Origin: Candidatus Omnitrophota bacterium
GTDB lineage: Bacteria > Omnitrophota > Koll11 > Gorgyraeales > Gorgyraeaceae
Assembly: GCA_018818505.1 (NCBI GenBank)
Contig: JAHIRR010000023.1
Coordinates: forward strand, 1-6,625
Length of the DNA stretch: 6,625 nucleotides
Reading direction: 5' to 3'
A program made the position numbers and the translations under genes. Below are positions 1 through 4,709 of this stretch, piece after piece (within the stretch, counting starts at the first letter, position 1; each line of letters starts with the position of its first letter). Below the pieces are notes generated by a model. It worked only from the letters and a program-made list of their open reading frames with translations. It was not told the DNA's origin and made no database searches.

Positions 1-825
1 GACGGAAATGTGCGCTGTAATCTGTGCAGTCATCGATGCGTGATCGCTCCAGATAAATTTGGTATCTGCGGCGTGAGACAGAATCAGGGTGGTAAGTTGT
101 TTACGCTTGTTTACGCAGATGTCATTGCCTCGCACGTCGATCCAATCGAAAAAAAGCCAATTTATCATTTTTTGCCAGGGACTTTTTCTTATTCAATCGC
201 GACCATAGGGTGTAATTTTAAATGTGCTTTTTGCCAGAACTGGCAGATATCCCAAGCAAGAGATATACATGGGTATGAGCTGGAGCCAGAAAAAGTTATA
301 AAAGAGGCAAAGAGGACCGGATGCAAAAGCATCTCTTATACTTACACAGAGCCGACCATATTCTTTGAATATGCCTATGATACTGCAAGGCTTGCCAAAG
401 AGGCAGGGCTTTCCAATATCTTTGTGACAAACGGCTACATGACAGAGGAGGCGCTAAAGACGATCAGGCCTTATTTGGACGCAGCCAATGTGGATCTCAA
501 ATCATTCAGGGAAGATTTTTATAAGAATATGTGCCAGGCCCATCTTGAGCCAGTGCTTAATTCTATAAGAGCGATGAAAAGATCAGGGATCTGGATTGAG
601 ATAACAACCCTTGTTGTACCCGGGAAGAACGATTCAGAGGGAGAATTCAAAGATATCGCAGAGTTTATCGCAGGCGTAGATCCTGAAATCCCGTGGCATA
701 TATCAAGATTTCATCCGGATTTTAAATATCTGGATTCTTTTCCAACGCCTGTTGAGACGCTAAAGAAGGCAGAAGGGATCGGCAAGGCTGCCGGACTTCG
801 TAATATACATTTGGGCAATGTCTAA
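1..825 (+). CDS. amrS: AmrS-family radical SAM protein, 5' end outside window
   Basis: This is a radical SAM enzyme of the AmmeMemoRadiSam type (PflA-like, COG1180). The family occurs with Memo and AMMECR1 proteins, neither of which is visible here, and its substrate is not settled as far as I know. The reading frame is open from base 1 (D-G-N-V-R-C-N-L-C), and family members carry a similar D-G-x-V-x-C-N-L-C stretch after their true start, so the GTG at 10 is probably internal. Numbering from that GTG, an N-terminal Cys cluster (C3, C6, C10, C20) precedes the conserved H-V-D-P-I-E-K-K-P (42-50). The radical SAM motif C-N-F-K-C-A-F-C follows at 68-75 (bases 211-234) and is CX3CX2C, binding the 4Fe-4S cluster. 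The protein stops at L-G-N-V, where relatives usually continue into P-G-x-x-x-x-E-N-T-Y-C-P and a Cys-rich tail. It overlaps the next gene by 8 bp. Family assignment is secure; the function is not. Confidence 0.9.
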   Translation, partial: DGNVRCNLCSHRCVIAPDKFGICGVRQNQGGKLFTLVYADVIASHVDPIEKKPIYHFLPGTFSYSIATIGCNFKCAFCQNWQISQARDIHGYELEPEKVIKEAKRTGCKSISYTYTEPTIFFEYAYDTARLAKEAGLSNIFVTNGYMTEEALKTIRPYLDAANVDLKSFREDFYKNMCQAHLEPVLNSIRAMKRSGIWIEITTLVVPGKNDSEGEFKDIAEFIAGVDPEIPWHISRFHPDFKYLDSFPTPVETLKKAEGIGKAAGLRNIHLGNV

Positions 826-1720
826 AGGATATTATAAATTTTCAACCTATTTTAAAAATAAGGGCCTTAAAGAAAGAGTGCAGAAGGTTACTGTAGACGC
901 TGGATTTTCATGCCCGAATAGAGACGGAAAGATCTCAGATGAGGGCTGCATCTATTGTAACAATGAGGGTTTTAGCCCTAATACAAGAAAGGCCTTTGAT
1001 TCTATTGAAAGGCAGATCCATGAAGGCATAAAGCGGTCTATGGCAAAAAAATTCATTGTATATTTTCAGGCATATACGAATACATACGCGCCATTAGAGA
1101 GATTAAAAGAGGTTTATGATACTGCGAGGAAATTTAAAGACGTCATAGGCATTTCCATTGCCACAAGGCCTGACTGCGTCACTAAAGATATTATAGATCT
1201 CATAGAGCTATACACAAAGGATTACGAGGTATGGGTAGAGTATGGGCTTCAGACTATCCATAAAAAGACCCTGGAGTTTATTAATCGCGGCCACCTGTAT
1301 GAGGATTTTCTTAAGGCAGTAGATCTTACAAGAAAGAAAGATAACATAAAGATATGCGCTCATGTTATAATAGGGCTGCCATTCGAAGATGAAGGAATGA
1401 TAATAGAGACTGCGCGTTCAGTCGCAAACCTTAAATTAGAGGGAATAAAGATCCACCCGTTACATATAATCAAAGGCACCAGGTTAGAAGAGCTTTATAG
1501 GGTCGGGAAATTTAAGGTATTAGAGCTAGAGGAATATATTGATCTGGCAGTGAAATTTCTAGAGCATCTTTGGCCAGAGACAGTTATACAGAGAATAAGC
1601 GCGGATTGTCCAAGAGATCTATTAGTCGCGCCTCTATGGATATTGGATAAATCAAAAGTCCTCGCGGGCATAGAACAAAAAGATACATTCCAGGGCAGAT
1701 TGTATAAGGAGACAGCATAA
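818..1720 (+). CDS. Radical SAM protein, YhcC-like (TIGR01212 family)
   Basis: This 300-residue protein belongs to the YhcC/TIGR01212 family, related to the Elp3-type radical SAM enzymes; E. coli YhcC is of similar length. Its biochemical role is not established. The typical start of the family is visible (Y-Y-K-F-S-T-Y, residues 5-11), followed by D-A-G-F-S-C-P-N-R-D-G (27-37). The cluster-binding cysteines are C32, C44 and C47 (C-x11-C-x2-C). Later landmarks are I-N-R-G-H, A-H-V-I-I-G-L-P, I-K-I-H-P-L-H and the C-terminal L-L-V-A-P-L-W, all expected for the family, so the protein looks complete and intact. The ATG lies inside the last codons of the upstream amrS-like gene without a clear Shine-Dalgarno, which suggests translational coupling. 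Only 2 bp separate its stop from feoA, placing it in the same operon. The link to iron uptake is inferred from context only. Confidence 0.92.
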   Translation: MSKGYYKFSTYFKNKGLKERVQKVTVDAGFSCPNRDGKISDEGCIYCNNEGFSPNTRKAFDSIERQIHEGIKRSMAKKFIVYFQAYTNTYAPLERLKEVYDTARKFKDVIGISIATRPDCVTKDIIDLIELYTKDYEVWVEYGLQTIHKKTLEFINRGHLYEDFLKAVDLTRKKDNIKICAHVIIGLPFEDEGMIIETARSVANLKLEGIKIHPLHIIKGTRLEELYRVGKFKVLELEEYIDLAVKFLEHLWPETVIQRISADCPRDLLVAPLWILDKSKVLAGIEQKDTFQGRLYKETA

Positions 1721-1722
1721 GA

Positions 1723-1959
1723 ATGATAATAGATCTGACGCAGGTAAAGAACGGAGAAAGCGGTATAATAAAAGAACTGCGCGGGGGTTCTGATTTTTCT
1801 CAAAGGATCCAGAATATGGGTATAAGACAAGGCAAAAAAATAAAAAAGCTCAGTTCTCATTTCTGGCGCGGGCCGCAGACTGTTGAAGTGGATAATATGC
1901 GTATTGCCATTGGATGGGGCATGGCGAAGAAGATTTTTGTAGAGGTTGAAAGATCGTGA
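1723..1959 (+). CDS. feoA: FeoA, small SH3-like cytoplasmic partner of the FeoB Fe(II) transporter
   Basis: FeoA is a small cytoplasmic SH3-like protein needed for, or modulating, Fe(II) uptake by FeoB. The 78 residues match the whole domain: a start like L-T-Q-V-K-N-G-E (5-12), G-x-I-x-x-L-R-G-G (14-22), F-S-Q-R-I-Q-N-M-G-I-R-Q-G (25-37), R-G-P-Q-T-V-E-V (49-56) and the closing I-A-I-G...A-x-x-I-F-V-E-V. The R-x-x-x-M-G-I-x-x-G core is characteristic. The ATG is preceded by AAGGAG at 1706-1711, which lies within the end of the upstream gene. The stop codon overlaps the feoB GTG by 4 bp (GTGA), the classic arrangement for coupled translation of two partners. No Fur-like site can exist in the 2-bp gap before it, so any iron control must act on a promoter upstream of the window or inside the preceding genes. 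Confidence 0.93.
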   Translation: MIIDLTQVKNGESGIIKELRGGSDFSQRIQNMGIRQGKKIKKLSSHFWRGPQTVEVDNMRIAIGWGMAKKIFVEVERS

Positions 1960-3665
1960 AAAAGATCCTTCTGATGGGTAATCCTAATGTTGGTAAGAGC
2001 GCTATATTCTCTAGGCTTACTGGCGCCAGGATTGCCGTGTCTAATTATCCAGGCACTACTGTAGAATTTACACAGGGGCAGATGAAGATAGGTTCAGAGA
2101 GCCCTTCTGTAATAGATGTACCCGGCACCTATACATTAGCGCCTACCTGTAAGGCAGAGGATGTAGCCTGTCAGATGCTGAAGCAGGGCGACATAGTAAT
2201 AAATGTAGTAAATGCGACAAATCTTGAGAGGAATTTGTACCTGGCCCTTCAAATATTAGAAAAAAATATCCCCACTGTTATTGCGCTGAATATGTGGGAT
2301 GAAACAAAACATCAGGGTATTGATATTGATGTTAAAAGATTAGAGGAACATCTGGGCGTTCCTGTTGTTCCCACATGCGGTTTGACTGGCGAGGGCATAA
2401 AGGAATTGGTTACGCGCTTAAAAGAAGCGCATTCTTTAAAACTCAAGACATCTTCTGATTCTGAGAGATGGGAAAGGATAGGGGAGATTGTCGAGGATGT
2501 TCAGAAAATAACACACCATCACCACACAGTCCTTCAGATATTAGAAGAGCTTAGTATAAAACCGCTATCAGGTATTCCAATAGCCGCGGCTATTATCTAT
2601 GGCGCGTTCTGGGCTATACGTTTTATTGGCGAGGGACTTATAACCTTTGTGTGTGAACCTTTATTTGAAAAGCTATGGGCGCCATTGGTGCTTAAGTTTG
2701 GCGTTTTGCTGGGCCAGGACACATTTTTACATAATGTATTAATCGGGAACCTTATAGGCGGCGCAATTGATTTCAAGATGTCATTTGGCGTGTTGACCAC
2801 AGGTCTTTTTGTGCCAATCGCAATGGTGTTGCCGTATATAATCAGTTTTTATCTGATATTAGGGATACTCGAGGATTTTGGTTATCTGCCGCGCCTGGCA
2901 GTTATGGTCGACAATCTAATGCACCACATCGGGCTTCATGGATTCGCGATAGTACCGATGATGCTGGGTTTGGGGTGTAATGTGCCAGGGGCTTTGGCGC
3001 TCAGGCTCTTAGAGGGGCGCCGCGAAAAATTCATCGCAGCGACACTCATGGCAGTCTCTATTCCATGCATGGCGCAGATCGCTATGATTATAGGTCTAGT
3101 AGGAGAAAGAGGTGGCCAATATCTGGGCATTGTGTTTGGCACACTTTTTGTACTTCTCGTTGTAAAGGGTCTTATCATGAATAAGGTGTTAAAGGGCGCG
3201 AGTCCTGAGATACTGGTTGAGATCCCACCATATAGGATACCTCAGGTTGAAGCTATAGTTAAGAAGCTCTGGATGAGAGTGACTGGATTTTTGAAAGAGG
3301 CAATACCTTACGTGCTTTTAGGTATCTTGTTTGTCAATATCCTGTATGCTCTGCATGTAATAGATTTTTTCTCTAGATTGTTTTCGCCAATCCTTACAGG
3401 ACTATGGGGCCTTCCAAAAGAGGCAATCTCTGCGCTGATCGTCGGATTCCTGAGAAAAGACGTTGCAGTAGGCATGCTAGGCCCGCTTAACCTCACGACC
3501 AAGCAGCTCGTAATCGGCTCAACAGTCCTTGCAATCTACTTTCCCTGCATCGCTACCTTTGTAATGCTCGTCAAAGAACTAGGCATAAAAGACATGCTCA
3601 AATCCGCCACAATCATGCTCTTCGTAGCCCTGCTCGTAGGTACCCTACTCAATATCATCCTCTAA
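1956..3665 (+). CDS. feoB: FeoB, ferrous iron transporter with N-terminal G domain (compact form)
   Basis: FeoB is an inner-membrane Fe(II) importer with a GTPase domain at its N terminus. The G domain shows G1 G-N-P-N-V-G-K-S (8-15), the G2 threonines T34/T35, G3 D-V-P-G (54-57), G4 N-M-W-D (112-115) and a G5-like stretch near 139-147. A helical linker with H187-H190 leads into the membrane domain from about residue 207. By eye this has roughly nine to ten hydrophobic segments. The conserved Gate motifs are present: G-C-N-V-P (C341), P-C-M-A-Q (C371) and Y-F-P-C-I-A-T (C531), plus the F-L-R-K-D motif (R500-D502). At 569 residues it is much shorter than E. coli FeoB (about 770) but appears complete from G domain to final helix. 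The GTG start is chosen because it overlaps the feoA stop and places K-I-L-L-M-G as the first beta strand. No feoC follows. Codon use changes near the 3' end (see findings). Confidence 0.95.
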   Translation: MKKILLMGNPNVGKSAIFSRLTGARIAVSNYPGTTVEFTQGQMKIGSESPSVIDVPGTYTLAPTCKAEDVACQMLKQGDIVINVVNATNLERNLYLALQILEKNIPTVIALNMWDETKHQGIDIDVKRLEEHLGVPVVPTCGLTGEGIKELVTRLKEAHSLKLKTSSDSERWERIGEIVEDVQKITHHHHTVLQILEELSIKPLSGIPIAAAIIYGAFWAIRFIGEGLITFVCEPLFEKLWAPLVLKFGVLLGQDTFLHNVLIGNLIGGAIDFKMSFGVLTTGLFVPIAMVLPYIISFYLILGILEDFGYLPRLAVMVDNLMHHIGLHGFAIVPMMLGLGCNVPGALALRLLEGRREKFIAATLMAVSIPCMAQIAMIIGLVGERGGQYLGIVFGTLFVLLVVKGLIMNKVLKGASPEILVEIPPYRIPQVEAIVKKLWMRVTGFLKEAIPYVLLGILFVNILYALHVIDFFSRLFSPILTGLWGLPKEAISALIVGFLRKDVAVGMLGPLNLTTKQLVIGSTVLAIYFPCIATFVMLVKELGIKDMLKSATIMLFVALLVGTLLNIIL

Positions 3666-3688
3666 TACTGTTCGAGCGAGCAAAGCAC

Positions 3689-3738
3689 GAATTGAGCACC
3701 TATTTGTCATTGCGAGCGAAGCGAAGCAATCTCAATTC
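3689..3738. repeat. Palindromic dispersed-type repeat with nested dyad
   Basis: An inner dyad, ATTGC at 3709-3713 and GCAAT at 3726-3730, encloses GAGCGAAGCGAA. An outer dyad pairs GAATTGAG (3689-3696) perfectly with CTCAATTC (3731-3738). The inner sequence resembles the 'ATTGCGAGCGAAGCGAAGCAAT' type of short palindrome that I recall as scattered in intergenic regions of many bacterial genomes; copy number here cannot be seen. It begins 24 bp after the feoB stop. In RNA it would fold as a hairpin with a 12-nt bulge on its left side, but no U-run follows, so it is not a standard intrinsic terminator. Confidence 0.6.
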
Positions 3739-4022
3739 TTCTGACAGGCTGGGGCCATTCGGCACTGGAGAGATTTTGCCGTCCGCTACGGTTTACAGCT
3801 CGCAAATTTGACGGAATTCCCTCGCCCCGCCCTTTTGTTTAGTGCGTTTCTCATTCTACAAAGAGAAACTCTTTATTATTGCGTTATGCATATTAAAAAA
3901 TAAACGCATCTAACAAAAGGGCGGGGCTCGGTCAGTTCCGTCATTTGCTCGCTGTAAATCCTTGCGGACATTTGCCAAAATCTTCCTAATGTGCCTCAGA
4001 CCCCAGCCTGTCAGAAGAATTG
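3733..4022. repeat. Long imperfect inverted repeat, arms of about 120 bp, unknown nature
   Basis: The left arm (3733-3849) and right arm (3902-4022) are imperfect reverse complements around an AT-rich centre of 52 bp (3850-3901). The outermost 22 bp match perfectly (3733-3754 with 4001-4022). Further exact blocks lie in the same order: 3771-3778 with 3976-3983, 3781-3786 with 3964-3969, 3792-3799 with 3951-3958, 3802-3807 with 3943-3948, 3809-3816 with 3936-3943, and a perfect 16-bp block 3824-3839 (GCCCCGCCCTTTTGTT) with 3912-3927. The centre carries a small hairpin, GTTTCTC 3846-3852 with GAGAAAC 3863-3869. No convincing ORF or obvious target-site duplication is seen. The outer perfect ends suggest a MITE-like non-autonomous element. 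A long folded RNA, or an old inverted duplication with diverged arms, would look the same. As a transcript it would also serve as a barrier downstream of feoB. Confidence 0.85.
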
Positions 4023-4025
4023 CCA

Positions 4026-4043
4026 TGCCCGCCTGGCGGGGCA
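4026..4043. repeat. GC-rich hairpin next to the inverted repeat
   Basis: TGCCCGCC (4026-4033) pairs with GGCGGGGCA (4035-4043) with one bulged G and a 1-base centre, and CCCGCC-T-GGCGGG is perfectly symmetric. No T-run follows, so it is not a standard intrinsic terminator. Such short palindromes are a common kind of intergenic repeat in bacteria. It starts 4 bp beyond the right end of the long inverted repeat, so several unrelated repeats seem to have gathered in this interval. Confidence 0.55.
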
Positions 4044-4058
4044 AGAGTCAAAAACATC

Positions 4059-4087
4059 TTTAAAATTGTCATATTTTATGATATACT
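4059..4087 (+). promoter_or_regulatory. Candidate sigma-70-type promoter with extended -10
   Basis: TATACT (4082-4087) is preceded by TG one base upstream (4079-4080), giving an extended -10 of the form TGnTATACT. A weak -35-like TTTAAA lies at 4059-4064 with 17-bp spacing. The predicted start of transcription near 4093-4095 gives a leader of about 43 nt before the ATG at 4137. It fits a separate transcription unit for the secreted-protein gene, which is cut off from feoB by more than 400 bp of repeats. This is a motif match only. Confidence 0.4.
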
Positions 4088-4090
4088 TAC

Positions 4091-4125
4091 AATAGCCTTA
4101 AAGGGACAAATAAAAGGCTATTTTT
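4091..4125 (+). terminator. Terminator-like hairpin just before the start of the secreted-protein gene
   Basis: AATAGCCTT (4091-4099) pairs perfectly with AAGGCTATT (4114-4122), giving a 9-bp stem with a 14-nt loop, and the run TTTTT (4121-4125) closes it. The stem has only three G-C pairs, so it would be a weak terminator. It ends two bases before the Shine-Dalgarno of the gene at 4137. It may stop read-through from upstream or act in the leader. If transcription starts near 4094, the first bases of the stem would be missing from the gene's own transcript. Confidence 0.35.
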
Positions 4126-4126
4126 A

Positions 4127-4133
4127 TAGGTGG
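4127..4133 (+). promoter_or_regulatory. Shine-Dalgarno that fixes the start at 4137
   Basis: TAGGTGG lies 3 nt before the ATG at 4137; its AGG core (4128-4130) is at a normal distance of 6 nt. The frame is also open further upstream to a TTG at 4020, but that stretch crosses the end of the inverted repeat and the GC-rich hairpin and would bury the signal peptide. The ATG at 4137 is therefore preferred. Confidence 0.6.
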
Positions 4134-4136
4134 ATT

Positions 4137-4667
4137 ATGAGAGGGATTAAAAAAGGGTATAGTTTGGTACTAATATTTACAACAATAGGAGTGTTTTTGT
4201 GGGTGGACATTGGGTATTCTTTGCGGATACCTCATGGTTGTACTTCTAAGACAACTATAGATAGATTAATCAGTATAAGAATGAAAGCGCTAGTTAGAAA
4301 AGTAGAGAAAGTTAAACAAAGAGAGATCGAGCTTGAGATCGACGGACAAAAGAAGAACTTCTTTGTCGTGGAGTGGGAAAAGGCTTCACAGTGGATATAT
4401 GAAAACTACCCTGGACTCACAGAATTTGAGAGAGAGACATTATTATATAACGATGATACTTTATTTGATAACAGTGAGTCACTGGCTGAAGAATTTGAGA
4501 TATATAAAGCTCCAGTCATGATTAAGTTAAGAAGGGCTGTTGTCGAGGTCATTTTAAGACTATGGTGTTATACCACAGAGCTATTAAGAGAAAGTTTTCT
4601 AAAATTAGTGATGAGCGACAATTATAATTACCGGTCAACGACAATTATAATTCCCGGAATCGCCTGA
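4137..4667 (+). CDS. Secreted or anchored protein of unknown function, 3' end replaced by IS21-like element
   Basis: I do not recognise a family. From the ATG the frame encodes 176 residues. The N terminus is a clear export signal: basic M-R-G-I-K-K, a hydrophobic core (about 8-23), then Y-S-L-R-I-P-H-G-C (27-35). The Y-S-L-R-I-P sequence recalls the 'LRxP' stretch I associate with secreted proteins of Candidatus Omnitrophota (from memory). The rest is charged and probably helical and beta mixed, for example K-V-E-K-V-K-Q-R-E-I-E-L-E-I, with no catalytic motif evident. A second hydrophobic patch occurs at A-V-V-E-V-I-L-R-L-W. Native sequence ends near residue 158. The last 18 residues, starting M-S-D-N-Y-N-Y, are read from the left end of the IS21-like element, where the frame stops by chance. 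The gene is thus truncated by insertion, and its original 3' part should lie beyond the right end of the element, outside the window. Confidence 0.6.
   Translation: MRGIKKGYSLVLIFTTIGVFLWVDIGYSLRIPHGCTSKTTIDRLISIRMKALVRKVEKVKQREIELEIDGQKKNFFVVEWEKASQWIYENYPGLTEFERETLLYNDDTLFDNSESLAEEFEIYKAPVMIKLRRAVVEVILRLWCYTTELLRESFLKLVMSDNYNYRSTTIIIPGIA
4616..4657 (+). repeat. Two tandem terminal motifs at the IS21 left end
   Basis: CGACAATTATAATTACCGG (4616-4634) and CGACAATTATAATTCCCGG (4639-4657) differ at one of 19 positions and have a 23-bp period. Each contains the perfect palindrome AATTATAATT. Multiple terminal repeats of this kind are the expected binding sites for the IstA transposase at IS21-family ends. 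Matching inverted copies should be present at the unseen right end. Confidence 0.8.
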
Positions 4668-4680
4668 CATGATTTAAACT

Positions 4681-4709
4681 ATCTAAGCTAACCAAAAGGA
4701 GGCTTAGAT
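4681..4709 (+). promoter_or_regulatory. Hairpin enclosing the istA ribosome binding site and start codon
   Basis: ATCTAAGC (4681-4688) is perfectly complementary to GCTTAGAT (4702-4709). The 13-nt loop (4689-4701) contains AAAAGGAG, so most of the strong Shine-Dalgarno AAAAGGAGG (4694-4702) is in the loop. Its last G and the AT of the istA start codon are in the stem. Folding would hinder initiation, and melting would expose an excellent site 5 nt from the ATG. The structure is seen in the sequence; its effect on translation is inferred. Confidence 0.5.

Noticed and set aside
10..12. GTG at 10 as the true start of the AmrS-like gene
   Set aside because: The frame is open to base 1, and D-G-N-V-R-C-N-L-C fits the interior of family members, so the gene most likely starts before the window.
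1495..1860. Minus-strand ORF of 121 codons across the end of the YhcC-like gene and feoA
   Set aside because: It is antisense to two well-conserved genes and its translation has no recognisable features, so it is a shadow ORF. The other minus-strand ORFs inside feoB and istA are rejected for the same reason.
2514..2525. Four consecutive histidines in FeoB as an engineered tag or metal site
   Set aside because: FeoB proteins often have an H-x-H-H-T stretch at this linker position, so this is natural variation.
3666..3732. Intrinsic terminator directly after feoB
   Set aside because: Only short stems (such as TTCG 3671-3674 with CGAA 3688-3691) and no T-run are present.
3733..4022. CRISPR array or tandem direct repeats
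   Set aside because: The matching segments are inverted, occur once each, and have no regular spacer pattern.
4020..4136. TTG at 4020 as the start of the secreted-protein gene
   Set aside because: It lies in the end of the inverted repeat and runs through a GC-rich palindrome, has no Shine-Dalgarno, and would bury an otherwise clean signal peptide. The ATG at 4137 has a good Shine-Dalgarno.
4333..4521. 62-codon + strand ORF inside the secreted-protein gene
   Set aside because: It is wholly contained in another frame of a gene with a good start and signal peptide, and it has no independent support.
4664..4690. CTGACA at 4664-4669 as a -35 element for istA
   Set aside because: No acceptable -10 lies at 16-18 bp; the sequence there is part of the start-site hairpin.
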